64,000 nt of DNA from Haliscomenobacter sp. (lineage in GTDB: Bacteria; Bacteroidota; Bacteroidia; Chitinophagales; Saprospiraceae), in the NCBI GenBank assembly GCA_016713275.1, contig JADJPL010000004.1, positions 496,001-560,000 of the forward strand. The letters are read 5' to 3'. The notes below the pieces were generated by a model, which had not been told where the DNA came from, ran no database searches, and saw nothing but the letters and a program-made list of their open reading frames with translations. Positions within the stretch are counted from its first letter, which is position 1; each line of letters opens with the position of its first letter. Position numbers and translations under genes: made by a program. Positions 1 through 9,740 of the stretch are shown here, one piece after another.

Positions 1-3000
1 CTGCGGCGTGGCAGATCCTTCGCTCCATCGATAGGTGTCTGCATCGGGCAATGCGGCCAACAACAGGGACGCGGGAAAACAAAGCGTAGTGTCCCGGCCC
101 AGGGAAAATACCGGCAACGGGTTAAATACCACCGCCACCGTGTCTGCTTGCCTGCACGCGCCAACCTGAATCTGCACCGAATACGTTCCCGATTGCCCCA
201 CCGTCCGCTGGGCCGAAACCGTCCCATCGTCCCACTGGTACGAGCCTCCCGGCGTGGCCGCATTCAGGTCCAAGCGGGCTCCCTGGCATAATACCTGGTC
301 GGGGCCGAGCAATCCGGAAGGAATGGAAACATAGTTCACTTGAATCGTATCCCTGGACACGCACCCGTTCAGCGCGGCTTCCGCCCAATAGGCGCCCGGA
401 GCATTAATTGTTTCCGAATTACTTGAACTTCCGGTGCTCCAGGCGAACCCCGCGCCCGGCAAAGTGGAAACCTGAAGCGAAAGCGTCTGCCCTTCGCAAA
501 GGGTCGTATCGGCGCCCAGCCGGACTACCGGTACCGGACGGAACGTAAAGACGACGGAATCCCTGCGCGCACAGCCGTTCAGATTGGCTTCGGCCCAGTA
601 CAGGCCATCTGCGGTTACTTCAAAGGATGCTGCCGCGCTTCCGTCTTGCCAGGCAATACGTGCACCTGGGGAAACCGGACGCAGCGTAATTCGTTCCCCA
701 GCACAGGGGGTTTGGTCTGCGCCAAGATCCAAAACCGGAAGCGGATTAAAGGTCACCTGGCGGTTATCAGAAAAAGAACACCCGTTGAGCAGCGCCGTCA
801 AGCGGTACTGCCCGGTGCTCGTCGCGGTTATGCTGTTGGACGTCTGCCCGGAATCCCAGGAAAAGGACGCGCCCGGCAGCGTCTGAGCGGCAAGCGTCAG
901 CGCTTGGCCGTCGCAAAGGGCCGTATCCGGGCCCAGTTCAAATTCGGGAAGCGGCTTGAACTCCAGCGTCACCGAATCGGAGCGGGAGCAACCGTCCAGC
1001 GTAGACACCACCCAGTACGTGCCGCTCGCGCTCGCCGGCAGCTGTGCCTCCGTGCTTCCGTCTTGCCAGCGGTACGTTGCTCCGGGGAAGGTAGCATCCA
1101 ACAGCGGTCGTTCCCCTGCGCACAGGGATTGATCGGCGCCGAGGTTCAACGCCGGAAGCGGCTTGAACGTCACCTGCCGGCTATCGGAAAAAGGACACCC
1201 GTTGAGGGTGACGGTCAGGGAATAATTGCCCGGACCCGAAACCAGAATGGATTGGTCGGTCTGCCCGGTGCTCCACTGGTAACTCCCCCCAAAGGTGGCG
1301 ATTCCTTCCATGTTCAGGGTATTCCCCTGACAAAGGGACGTATCCGGGCCCAGTTCAAACCGGGGAAGCGCTTGTTCGCTTATTTGTATAGAATCTCTTT
1401 CGGAGCAATTGTTTCTGGAAGCTTCCACCCAATATAAACCCGGACCGGACACGGAGAAACTACTCCCTGCCGACCCATCCTGCCAAACATACGAAGCCCC
1501 GGCTATAGCTGGGCTAAGCAGCAAGACGGTTTCTTCGCATAGGACGGTATCCGGCCCCAGGCGAAGCCCTAACGGTAATTCGTATTGAATTTGCACGGTA
1601 TCCCTGCCCACGCACCGGCCTTCCGACACCTCTACTGAATAGGCGCCCGCCTGGTTGACGATCAGGAAGGGAGCGGTCGAGTTGTCCTGCCACCGGTAGC
1701 CGGTGGCGCCGGCCAACTGGGCGTTCAGCGTATCCACCACGCCCGGGCACAGGGTCTGATCCGGCCCGAGATCGATTTTCGGGTTGACGGTGTATTGCAC
1801 CTTCAGGGAATCGGCGGTCGTACAGCCGGACAGGGCAAGTTCTACACGGTAATTGCCCGGATTGCGCACGACGAAGGAAGAGGCCCTGGAGCTATCCTGC
1901 CAAAGGTACGTCAGGCCCAAAAGGGACAATCCGGCATCCAGCAGGAGGGTATCTCCCTCGCACAAGACGGTATCGGCAGGAAGGTTGGCCACAAAATCGG
2001 CGGATTCGAGCACCGTGATGGAATCCCGGAGGCGGCAATTGTCGGTATACGATACGTCTACCCAATAGATGCCCGGCAGGTTGACGGAGATCATCGGATC
2101 GGCGCTGCCGGTGCTCCAGCGGAAGGTCTCGCCGGGGCTGTAGGTACGGGCATCCAGGTCCACCTGAGCGTTTTTGCACAAGACCACGTCATCGCCGAGA
2201 ATGCCTTCATCGACATAATCCTCCGGACTATCGAAGATCCAGCCGGTATTGCTGCCCCCGATATCCGTGCTGTGCACGCCGGCATAGAAGCCGATACTTC
2301 CTTGCGCGAGCTGATCGCGCATCTGGATGAAGTCCGCTTTGATCGTACCGCCGTTCATCAGGACCTTGGATTTTTGTCCGGGCACGGTGGATGAAAGTTC
2401 AATTGACAAGCAGTTGTTCCCGATTACCTGGAAGTACTCGCGTATTTCCTGCTGCTTGGTGGCATCCAGTTGGTACGATTTCCCGGGCGCAAAAATCAGG
2501 GAATCGATGACGTACTGCCCAGCGATGATCCCGCTTTTTCGGAACTCCAGGCGGTTGAACGAGCCCGTTCCCCGGAAGGTTTCCACTTTGCTCGTTTGTT
2601 CTACTGCGGAAAAAAGTACGTTGTTGAAATGCAGGGGCTCCTGGGTATACAAGCGGGCGGTGGGGTGCGTAAACTCGATGACCGACGAATCGGCTTGAAA
2701 TTGCAACGTATCGTATACCGCCCAGGCGGTTTGATACCCGTAGTCCCTGCCAGTCAAAGTCCAGTAGCTCCCTCCAAGGATCAGCCGGATGGGGTTGAGG
2801 GAGCCAAAAGCGGAGTAATGTTCGGCATTAACCGCTTGGCCGTTGGAATTAAAGGTACCGTGAATGTGCTCCACCGTATAGGCTCTGAGGGAATCCAATA
2901 ACAGATAATTTCCCGAACATTTGATCGAAAAATACGTGACATTGCAATTGGCGCCGGTTCGGATGGTTTGATCTTGCTCGGTGGAGCGGAGGTACAGGTA

Positions 3001-5559
3001 GAAAAAATTAGAGGACTCCATGTTGGGGTCCATGGCCAGAGACCCAAAGAGTTGAAAATAGCTTCCGCCAAAAAACCGGGGCCTCCCGGTAACGCCATTC
3101 CAGATCATGTCATGGCAATAAGCAAGGGTATTGACATCCACCTGCTGGTTCGTTCCGGTAAAGGAATTGGCGTCAAAGAATACGTCATCTACCGGAGTGG
3201 GCACGCACTCGCCCCCTGGGCCGCCGCTGGAAAGCGACCAATGCGCTTCGTCGTGCCAGGAGCCCGACCCGCCAACCCAGTAAAGGGTTCTGCCGGGGTC
3301 CTGGCTGAAGGTCCATCCATTGGTATTGCCCAAATCCGTAGAATTGGCCGCCGTCAACTGCCCCGGGCCAACACTATGGATATCCTTCACCACGATCCGG
3401 TTAAGGGTATCCGGAAACGCCGCGCTCAGGTAGCCTGCGAAGTTGTCTACATTACTGGAAAATTCAATCAATGCGGAGCACCCGTCAGGGGCGATGATCT
3501 TGTTCACCTCCAGCGTATCCCCTTCGTGGATGGTGTAATTGGTTCCCCGAACGATCTCCAGCACATTCGCCCGGTTCCAATCGTTGAAATAACCGGAAGC
3601 CCTGAACGTGAGGGTGTCAAAAATGGTGGGTTGGGTGTTTGGCCCAGAATAGATGCCGCCTGGATAATTGAATATAACCCGGTTAAAGGTCAGGGAAGGC
3701 CCGCCGTGTTTATCGATATCTCCGTACCAGAAAAACTCGATGGTAGAATTCCCGGCATCGAACAGAAAATTTTCGGATGTCGCCCTCCAGGAAAGGTATT
3801 GGAAGTCGGCTACGCGGACTTTAACGTACGAGTTTTCCAGTTTCAACTGGCGCGCGGAAGTGACCAGGGATTCAAAGCGCCGGAGGGCAAGTTGCTGGCT
3901 GTTGGTATTCAGGCTTCCCTGAAGCAGAAACAAGTCCTGGGTCACGGACATGCTATCGGCTAACAGCCAGCTCCCGGCGCCGTTGAACGTCGCGTTTTTG
4001 GCAAAGGTTTTTCCGGCGCTGGTGATGGTATTCCCGGCCTGGCTGCTTTCAAAAAAGAGATCGCCTTCTACTTTAAACTGCATGCCCGGGATAAGGGTCA
4101 GGGAGCCAAACAAGTGGAGGTTTTTTTCCAGGGATCCCAGGAATTCGGGGTTGCCTGTTGCTCCGGTCCAGTTCATCGAGCGGCAATAGGCGTTGTCGAC
4201 ATTGATCAGCACCATGGCGCCTGGCCCGGGAAAGGAATTCGCATCGAAAACCACGTCGTCGTTAGCGGTAGGGACGCAAGCCCCACCGGGTCCGCCGCTG
4301 GATAGCGACCAATGCATGGGGTCGTTCCACATGCCGGTTCCGCCCACCCAAAACAAGGCGGCGTTGGCTTTGGGGTTGATGGTCCAGCCGGTATTATTGC
4401 CGAGGTCGGCGCTGTTGTTGGCGGTGAAGGAAGCCCCTCCGGTTCCGTGAATATCGCGCAGCGACATAAAATCGCCGGCGATGGTCCCGGATGCGGCGCG
4501 AAACGTCACTGGAGTTCCCGGTACGCTGCTGAATATCTGGATCGGCGCCGGGCAGGTTCCCGGGGCGGTCAGGCGGCTTAATTCGTAGGTTCTCCCCCCT
4601 TCGAGGGTAAAGTTTTTTCCTGGCCCAAGGGATAGTTCGCCGAATTTCATCGGCCCCCTTAGCTCGGTATCGTTGCGCATCTCCAGCTTTTCAAACCGGG
4701 CGTCGACCACCAGCGGATTTTCCATGTATAGCAGGGATTTGCCCAGGGGGCTCGAAAACAGCACCGTACCAAAAGCGATCGTCCCGTATTCCCTGAGCCG
4801 GAGCGACCCTCTGGGCGACGTGAACTCAAGGGTGGACATGGACGTATTCCAGGTCAGATTGAACAGATAAATATCTGCTACGGGTTCTTCAATATAGGAC
4901 CCGGGGTAAAGTTCATACGGAACGCCGGTAACCGTCACGCGGGAAGTCCCCAGATCGACTTTCAGCGCTGTTCTTGGGTCAACGCGCAGGATCTCGCAGG
5001 TAATTGCCTGGCTGCCTGAATTAAAATCTCCTTCCTCCAGCAGCAGCAGACTGTCTACACGAAAAGGAGAAGCAAGCGTCCAACCTCCGCCCGACCCGGA
5101 AAAGGAGGTATTCCTGCGCAGGGTATGGCCTCCCAGGTCGATCGTTTTGCCGGGGGTGGTCGACTGAAAGGCCACATCCCCCAGGAAATCAAAGACCATG
5201 TTGGGAGAAAGCGTCAGGCTGCCATAGACGTTGAGGACATACCCCGTAGGAGCCGTAATCCGGGGGTTGCCCGTCACGCCGGCCCAGGACATATCGCTAC
5301 AGAAGATTACCTGGTCGGTGACGGTAACTGTTTGGTTCGGGCCGCTGAACGAATTGGCGTCAAAGAACACCCGGTCGTTGGCCGTGGGTATCTGGTTGTG
5401 CTGGACGGTTCCACCGGAAGTGGTGACCCAATGGCTGATGTCCGACCAGTTGCCGGAACCGCCGATCCAGTAATAATCGGCGCCAAAAAGAGGGAAAGCG
5501 CACAGGGAACAAAAAAAGAAAAGGACAGCTTTCTGCCTGTTGAAGAAAGGACGCAGCAT
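1..5559 (-). CDS. Giant secreted repeat protein, C-terminus outside window
   Basis: An uninterrupted minus-strand frame of 1853 codons runs from an ATG at 5559 to the window edge, so the C-terminus is missing. Residues 1-25 form a signal peptide (hydrophobic AVLFFFCSLCAFPLFG). Residues of about 28-1115 hold three related modules of about 365 residues, each opening with a YWxGGxGxWxDxxHW motif (near residues 29, 403 and 760) followed by VPTxxDxVFFDANSF; they look beta-rich and resemble autotransporter-like or beta-helix surface repeats. From about residue 1120 come at least eleven Ig/PKD-like repeats of about 70 residues starting LGxDxxLCxG, with central WxxGS and a GxYWVE strand. Such proteins in Bacteroidota normally end in a T9SS or gliding-motility C-terminal domain, which here would lie outside the window. 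It starts 54 bases downstream of the lyase-like gene on the same strand, so cotranscription is possible. Function as a surface adhesin is inference. Confidence 0.85.
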   Translation of the reverse strand, partial: MLRPFFNRQKAVLFFFCSLCAFPLFGADYYWIGGSGNWSDISHWVTTSGGTVQHNQIPTANDRVFFDANSFSGPNQTVTVTDQVIFCSDMSWAGVTGNPRITAPTGYVLNVYGSLTLSPNMVFDFLGDVAFQSTTPGKTIDLGGHTLRRNTSFSGSGGGWTLASPFRVDSLLLLEEGDFNSGSQAITCEILRVDPRTALKVDLGTSRVTVTGVPYELYPGSYIEEPVADIYLFNLTWNTSMSTLEFTSPRGSLRLREYGTIAFGTVLFSSPLGKSLLYMENPLVVDARFEKLEMRNDTELRGPMKFGELSLGPGKNFTLEGGRTYELSRLTAPGTCPAPIQIFSSVPGTPVTFRAASGTIAGDFMSLRDIHGTGGASFTANNSADLGNNTGWTINPKANAALFWVGGTGMWNDPMHWSLSSGGPGGACVPTANDDVVFDANSFPGPGAMVLINVDNAYCRSMNWTGATGNPEFLGSLEKNLHLFGSLTLIPGMQFKVEGDLFFESSQAGNTITSAGKTFAKNATFNGAGSWLLADSMSVTQDLFLLQGSLNTNSQQLALRRFESLVTSARQLKLENSYVKVRVADFQYLSWRATSENFLFDAGNSTIEFFWYGDIDKHGGPSLTFNRVIFNYPGGIYSGPNTQPTIFDTLTFRASGYFNDWNRANVLEIVRGTNYTIHEGDTLEVNKIIAPDGCSALIEFSSNVDNFAGYLSAAFPDTLNRIVVKDIHSVGPGQLTAANSTDLGNTNGWTFSQDPGRTLYWVGGSGSWHDEAHWSLSSGGPGGECVPTPVDDVFFDANSFTGTNQQVDVNTLAYCHDMIWNGVTGRPRFFGGSYFQLFGSLAMDPNMESSNFFYLYLRSTEQDQTIRTGANCNVTYFSIKCSGNYLLLDSLRAYTVEHIHGTFNSNGQAVNAEHYSAFGSLNPIRLILGGSYWTLTGRDYGYQTAWAVYDTLQFQADSSVIEFTHPTARLYTQEPLHFNNVLFSAVEQTSKVETFRGTGSFNRLEFRKSGIIAGQYVIDSLIFAPGKSYQLDATKQQEIREYFQVIGNNCLSIELSSTVPGQKSKVLMNGGTIKADFIQMRDQLAQGSIGFYAGVHSTDIGGSNTGWIFDSPEDYVDEGILGDDVVLCKNAQVDLDARTYSPGETFRWSTGSADPMISVNLPGIYWVDVSYTDNCRLRDSITVLESADFVANLPADTVLCEGDTLLLDAGLSLLGLTYLWQDSSRASSFVVRNPGNYRVELALSGCTTADSLKVQYTVNPKIDLGPDQTLCPGVVDTLNAQLAGATGYRWQDNSTAPFLIVNQAGAYSVEVSEGRCVGRDTVQIQYELPLGLRLGPDTVLCEETVLLLSPAIAGASYVWQDGSAGSSFSVSGPGLYWVEASRNNCSERDSIQISEQALPRFELGPDTSLCQGNTLNMEGIATFGGSYQWSTGQTDQSILVSGPGNYSLTVTLNGCPFSDSRQVTFKPLPALNLGADQSLCAGERPLLDATFPGATYRWQDGSTEAQLPASASGTYWVVSTLDGCSRSDSVTLEFKPLPEFELGPDTALCDGQALTLAAQTLPGASFSWDSGQTSNSITATSTGQYRLTALLNGCSFSDNRQVTFNPLPVLDLGADQTPCAGERITLRPVSPGARIAWQDGSAAASFEVTADGLYWAEANLNGCARRDSVVFTFRPVPVVRLGADTTLCEGQTLSLQVSTLPGAGFAWSTGSSSNSETINAPGAYWAEAALNGCVSRDTIQVNYVSIPSGLLGPDQVLCQGARLDLNAATPGGSYQWDDGTVSAQRTVGQSGTYSVQIQVGACRQADTVAVVFNPLPVFSLGRDTTLCFPASLLLAALPDADTYRWSEGSATPQ

Positions 5560-5613
5560 AATTCGGAGTTTTGGGAATGGAGAACAGCAATTAATTTAAG
5601 ACCAAAATACAGG

Positions 5614-7089
5614 TTATTCTTTTATTTTCTTCCCCTTGAGCCAAGTTTTAAATGCAAACCACCCGGTGAGGAAGCGGTTGAGCTTCCCGATCCAGGGGGC
5701 GGGATTGAAGGAGGAATGGTCTTTGGAAGAAGTCTGGGGGGAATCGCTTACCCGCATGACGGAAGAGAAATTGTACAGCTCTTCAAACAAGCGGCGAACG
5801 TTTTTCTCGACCACCCCCCGAAATGGGATCCGGGCCATGAGGCCATACATGGCGGCATTGCCCTGCGAAACAGCGCGCGGATTGTTCCGGGCAAAATCCA
5901 GGGCCTCTTTCAGATCCGCCGCATATTGGTCCAAAACAGGAATATTGTACCGCATCAGGGTCAAGTGCAGGCAGTTGGGGGATTGCTGCCGGTCGACTAC
6001 CCACCCCCGTGCTTCCAGTTGGTCGGCGACCACAAAGATATCCGGCTGGTTGCGGCGGGTGGTGAACGCCACGATATTCATGACGGGTTCGCCGATGACC
6101 TCCAGGTCTTCCATGCCCGCCAGGGCGGTTTTCAGGCGCGCAACCCCTTCCATAATCTCCCCGGCCACCCGCAGGTAGCCTTCCTGCCCAAGCGCCATCA
6201 TCGCCGCCCATGCGGCGGAAACGGCGCCGCCAGGACGCGTGCCCAGCATGGTCGTCGATGCATAAATACCTCCGGGCCAGTCGGTTGCCACGTAAAATTG
6301 ATATTTCAAGAACTCCGGTTCGCGGTAGAGGATTAGGGAAGCGCCTTTGGCGGCATAGCCGAATTTGTGCAAGTCGGCAGACATGGACGTCACCCCGTTC
6401 ACCCGGAAATCCCAGGGAGGAAGCGAAGCGCCCAACCGCTCCACCCAGGGCAGCATAAAGCCGCCGATGCAGGCATCGACATGCATGGGCAAGCCCCGGC
6501 GGAGGGCGATGTCCGCTATGGCTTCAATGGGATCGAGCAGTCCGTGCGGGTAAGAAGGCGAAGACGCGGCCAGGAGGATGGTGTTGGCGTTGATCAGCCG
6601 TTCCATTTGCCGGGGGTCGGCCCGGAAATCCTGGGCCAGGGGAGCTTTCCTGAGTTTGATCCCAAGGAGGTGGCAGGCTTTGTCGAAAGCCGGATGAATG
6701 GAAGCCGGCGCCACCATTTCAGGCGCTTTGATCCGGGGGCGCAGCGCTCTGGCGCGCTGCCGGTAGGCGTACACAGCCAGGAAAATACTTTCGGTGCCGC
6801 CGGAGGTCATGGTGCCTGTGGATTGCTCGTCTCCGTTCAGCAAGCTAACCCCCATGCGGATCAGTTCCTCCTCCATTTTTCGCAGCCCCTGGAAAGCAAA
6901 GGGGTTGAGGAAATTTTCGGACAGGTAGGCGCCGTAGGCCTCTTTTATCAGCTGGAGGTGGTCTTCGTCGATGTAATAGACCATACTCCAGGTCCTGCCT
7001 TCTTTCCAGGAAACATCCGCTTCCTGCAAGTCCCGGATTCTCTGCAAAACCTCCGCTTTCCCTTCGCCTTTTACCGGAATCTGAAACAT
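5614..7089 (-). CDS. Sphingosine-1-phosphate-lyase-like PLP-dependent enzyme
   Basis: The 491-residue protein belongs to the group II PLP decarboxylase/lyase fold. Visible motifs are TSGGTES at about 95-101 (phosphate-binding region), HVDAC at 203-207 (the Asp that contacts the PLP pyridine nitrogen) and ADLHKFGYAAKG at about 238-249, with Lys242 as the expected Schiff-base lysine. The HKxGYAxKG form is characteristic of sphingosine-1-phosphate lyases rather than glutamate decarboxylases. S1P lyases cleave a phosphorylated long-chain base into an aldehyde and phosphoethanolamine; many Bacteroidota make sphingolipids, so a role in their breakdown is plausible but not shown here. There is no obvious N-terminal membrane anchor, unlike the eukaryotic enzyme. 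The gene lies between a secreted SIMPL-like gene upstream and the giant repeat protein downstream, all on the minus strand. An aspartate- or tyrosine-decarboxylase-type activity is the alternative. Confidence 0.8.
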   Translation of the reverse strand: MFQIPVKGEGKAEVLQRIRDLQEADVSWKEGRTWSMVYYIDEDHLQLIKEAYGAYLSENFLNPFAFQGLRKMEEELIRMGVSLLNGDEQSTGTMTSGGTESIFLAVYAYRQRARALRPRIKAPEMVAPASIHPAFDKACHLLGIKLRKAPLAQDFRADPRQMERLINANTILLAASSPSYPHGLLDPIEAIADIALRRGLPMHVDACIGGFMLPWVERLGASLPPWDFRVNGVTSMSADLHKFGYAAKGASLILYREPEFLKYQFYVATDWPGGIYASTTMLGTRPGGAVSAAWAAMMALGQEGYLRVAGEIMEGVARLKTALAGMEDLEVIGEPVMNIVAFTTRRNQPDIFVVADQLEARGWVVDRQQSPNCLHLTLMRYNIPVLDQYAADLKEALDFARNNPRAVSQGNAAMYGLMARIPFRGVVEKNVRRLFEELYNFSSVMRVSDSPQTSSKDHSSFNPAPWIGKLNRFLTGWFAFKTWLKGKKIKE

Positions 7090-7176
7090 ACCCCTTTCGT
7101 TTAGTGGCTTTTAATACCGAAAGAAACGGATTTTTTTCGGGAAACGAACGCACTCCCTCCGGAAAACGAAGCGCTT

Positions 7177-8133
7177 CTAAAACCGGATCTCCTTGAGTTC
7201 GCCCTGAGGGGTGACGAGGAAATAGGACTTGGTCTGCGGAGCGGCAGGCCTGGGCAGGGTAAAGCGAACGACCAGATTGAACGAGTACTGGATGACCGGC
7301 TCAAGCACCTGGGGGTTAATGACGAGGTCGTAGTCGTTGGTCGGCACCGCGTTGTAAAAGCGGGACACCGGTTTTTCTGCGGGGGTCAGGGCGGCGCCTT
7401 TTTCCTGCGCGTCGAGCGCTTGCCCGCTATACGCCTGATAGCTTTCGTAGCGGTTCCCGGGATACGCCACCCAGGCGTTCTCGGCGGTGACGGTCACGGC
7501 GCTGTCGAGGGGAAAGCCGGCGCCGGCATAGGTCTTTTTGATCTGTTCCAGGTATTCGAAGCACCTGGTGCGCAGTTCGGCATACGCCTCGGTGGGATGC
7601 TCGTCGAAATAATCGACTTTGACGAGGTCGTAAACCTCCTGCCGGGCTGCAACGGTGATGATTTTATCTAATTGAGACGGCTCGGTATACCGCACGTGGA
7701 GGTTTTTCTGCAGTTCAAACCCTTTCGGGATTTCCGTAAACGTCTTTTTGCTGAACAGTTTTTTGCTGACGTCCAGTTCGTACTTGGGCAGGAAGTTCAC
7801 CATATCCACCACGATGTCCTTCGCCGGGATACCCAGCGCCTGGATATCGCGCGCCAGCGGTTCGATGCGGTTGTTGAGCAGGGTGTTGGCCTCCTCGGCC
7901 GTACGGCCAAGCTGGATGACGCTGAAAATCGCTACATACGCATCCGCTTTCTTGTTGTACAAGCCGTTGATGCGCCATTCGATCGTGTTGTCGTCCACGA
8001 TTTTGGCCGTTTTGGGTACCGACAGGAAACGGGAGTTCTGGCTTGGGTCGAAATTGGAGTACTGCACGTAGTTGCCGGCCTGCTGGGCGACGGCGTACAA
8101 GGGGAGGAGGCAAAAAAGGAGGGTCCGGGTCAT
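7177..8133 (-). CDS. Secreted SIMPL-domain (DUF541)-like protein
   Basis: The 318-residue protein begins with a signal peptide (MTRTLLFCLLPLYAVAQQ). The middle has the pattern of SIMPL/DUF541 proteins: an alternating beta region, then a helix in which AEEANTLLNNRIEPLARDIQ is followed by LGIPAKDIVVDMVNFLPKYE, the usual place where these proteins combine numbered variables with a beta strand. The C-terminal half contains a long helix (about 185-215) and a last beta region rich in aromatic residues. The assignment rests on layout rather than on a diagnostic residue, so it is tentative. It is the first gene of a possible minus-strand run with the lyase-like gene 87 bases downstream. The cellular role is unknown; location in the periplasm or outer envelope follows from the signal peptide. 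Confidence 0.5.
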   Translation of the reverse strand: MTRTLLFCLLPLYAVAQQAGNYVQYSNFDPSQNSRFLSVPKTAKIVDDNTIEWRINGLYNKKADAYVAIFSVIQLGRTAEEANTLLNNRIEPLARDIQALGIPAKDIVVDMVNFLPKYELDVSKKLFSKKTFTEIPKGFELQKNLHVRYTEPSQLDKIITVAARQEVYDLVKVDYFDEHPTEAYAELRTRCFEYLEQIKKTYAGAGFPLDSAVTVTAENAWVAYPGNRYESYQAYSGQALDAQEKGAALTPAEKPVSRFYNAVPTNDYDLVINPQVLEPVIQYSFNLVVRFTLPRPAAPQTKSYFLVTPQGELKEIRF

Positions 8134-8620
8134 GGCGGTGGTTTTCTTTTCAACGAAAAGAGGGGCAGGGATTATTGTTAAAGGCAGGAAAAAGGGGGAA
8201 AACCGGAGCTTTTCGAATGCAGGGAAAGCCAGAGGCTGCGGCCTGGGGATGCGGCCTCTCCCGTTGCTTGTTGTCTGCCGTTTGCAGGATTGCGTGGCGG
8301 TGTGCTCGGATTTTCAATCCGGTTGTTGACCGGAATTATATTCCGGGAGCCGGCAGACGGTGGACGGTGGACGACAGACCAAAACCCTTAAACCTTGCGC
8401 CTTACGCCTTAAGCCCTTACCCCCATCATGGCCATCCTTTCATCCTGCAAAGCATAGTTCAGACAAAGTGGCAATGCCTCCCAGGACAGTAAATACGCGC
8501 AATCTGAAGATTGAACGGAAGCGTAACGGAAAGCGTAGACGGAAGTCTACGCACAACAGGGTCTACGTACAACAGGGTAACGCTCTACCCCCATTAAAGC
8601 ATTCCTGCTACTTTCAACAT
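8134..8620. other. Intergenic region with short repeats and a hairpin
   Basis: No convincing gene is seen between the SIMPL-like gene and the tRNA terminator. The stretch contains a ggtggacggtggacg run (about 8358-8375), a ccttacgccttaagccctta run (about 8391-8421) and a 20-base hairpin with arms gcgtagac/gtctacgc near 8535-8554. The first two belong to simple-repeat families that recur elsewhere in the window. Confidence 0.6.
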
Positions 8621-8657
8621 AAAAAAAGCCCCCGCCAGCTTCGCTAACGGGGGCTTT
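8621..8657 (-). terminator. Rho-independent terminator of tRNA-Lys
   Basis: On the minus strand the sequence AAAGCCCCCG is followed, after a short loop, by CGGGGGCTTTTTTT, giving a GC-rich stem and a T tract starting two bases after the mature tRNA 3' end. This is a textbook intrinsic terminator. Confidence 0.9.
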
Positions 8658-8658
8658 G

Positions 8659-8732
8659 TGATTCCGCTGGGATTCGAACCCAGGACCCCTTGATTAAAAG
8701 TCAAGTGCTCTAGCCGACTGAGCTACGGAATC
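8659..8732 (-). tRNA. tRNA-Lys (anticodon TTT)
   Basis: The minus strand folds as a complete tRNA of 74 bases: acceptor GATTCCG pairing with CGGAATC, a D-arm with GCTCAGTCGGCTAGAGC, anticodon arm CTTGA-CTTTTAA-TCAAG with TTT at the anticodon, variable loop GGGTC, and T-arm CTGGG-TTCGAAT-CCCAG. The discriminator base is A and CCA is not encoded (CAA follows). It stands alone, with its own promoter at 8777-8806 and terminator at 8621-8657. Confidence 0.97.
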
Positions 8733-8776
8733 GGCTGCTTTCTTCCGAAAAGGGTTACCTGCCGTCAAAAGCGATG

Positions 8777-8806
8777 CAAATATAAGACCTTTTAACAAAT
8801 CTGCAA
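8777..8806 (-). promoter_or_regulatory. Bacteroidota-type promoter of tRNA-Lys
   Basis: On the minus strand TTG (8806-8804) is followed after exactly 19 bases by TATATTTG (8784-8777), a perfect match to the TTG-N19-TAnnTTTG primary sigma consensus of Bacteroidota. Transcription would begin around 8770, about 40 bases before the mature tRNA 5' end. Confidence 0.85.
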
Positions 8807-9039
8807 GAAAGAATATCACTTTTTAAACAAGAAAAAAATTCGGCCCTAACGCCCTAACTCCTAAACCCTCTAACGACCAAACGCCGACGCCTTCCCGAAT
8901 TTTGGACACTTCACCCAAACCAACAAAATCATGGCGTCCAAGCAGCCCAAAATCTGTAGGTTACCTTTTAAGAACAAAAAGGCGCCTATTCCGGTTTATA
9001 GACAAAACCATATTTCCTGGGCATAGAAATTGGAGTGGC

Positions 9040-9726
9040 ATGCGAATTCAGGAAAAAACCGCTTTGGACCAAATACACCAGATTCCGTTATTCCGGGGCT
9101 TAGCGCCGGAAGAAGTACAATTACTGGAAAACCTCGTGGAAACCCGCCTGGCTAGCCGGGGGCAGTTCCTTTTCGAGCAAGGCACGCCTTCCGACCGGTT
9201 GTTTTATCTCCGGCAGGGGCTGGTGAAAGTGGGCGTCTTATCGGAAGATTCCCGGGAAGTGATCAAATACTTTCTCAGTCCGGGCGCTTTTTTTGGGGAA
9301 TCCGGGATTTTAGGCGAACCTGCCCATCTGAACTTTGCCCTGACGATCAGTCAGGAGGCGCAGGTCTTTTGTTTTCCTCAGAAAGTGGTGATGCAGCTTA
9401 TGCAGCAGAACGCACCGTTCATGTCGGCGTTTATGACCTGGCTGGGCAGCAGGCTGCGCCAAACGGAAAAACGCCTGGAAGGGATGTTTCTCAAAGACGC
9501 CAGGGAGCGCATCATCGACTTTATAAAGGATTCGGCCCAAAAGCAGGGCGAGAAGATTGGTTTTGAAACCCTGATCCGGCATAGCCTGACCCAGCAGGAT
9601 ATCGCTAATTTTACGGGCACCTCCCGCCAGACCGTCACCTCGGTGCTGAACGAACTGCGCAAGTCGAACCTGATTCATTTTACCCGCCGCAGCATCCTCA
9701 TCCGGGACCTGGCAAAGCTGACCTGA
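9040..9726 (+). CDS. Crp/Fnr family transcriptional regulator
   Basis: From the ATG at 9040 the protein has 228 residues. Residues of about 15-125 form a cyclic-nucleotide-binding-type beta-roll (FLFEQGTPSDRLFYLRQG ... GAFFGESGILGE), followed by a long dimerisation helix and a winged HTH at about 170-225 (LTQQDIANFTGTSRQTVTSVL). The frame is open upstream to 8902, but that extension (rich in K, R, P and S) does not resemble the family, so the internal ATG is preferred. The pattern of an effector roll without an N-terminal Cys cluster argues against an Fnr-type iron-sulphur sensor. The effector and target genes cannot be told from sequence. It stands alone between the tRNA and a convergent STAS gene. 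Confidence 0.88.
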   Translation: MRIQEKTALDQIHQIPLFRGLAPEEVQLLENLVETRLASRGQFLFEQGTPSDRLFYLRQGLVKVGVLSEDSREVIKYFLSPGAFFGESGILGEPAHLNFALTISQEAQVFCFPQKVVMQLMQQNAPFMSAFMTWLGSRLRQTEKRLEGMFLKDARERIIDFIKDSAQKQGEKIGFETLIRHSLTQQDIANFTGTSRQTVTSVLNELRKSNLIHFTRRSILIRDLAKLT

Positions 9727-9740
9727 CGTTCCGGCAGCAA

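Noticed and set aside
1795..3963. Plus-strand open frames over the first 5.5 kb
   Set aside because: They lie opposite a continuous 1853-codon minus-strand frame with a signal peptide and clear repeats; their predicted proteins have no recognisable features.
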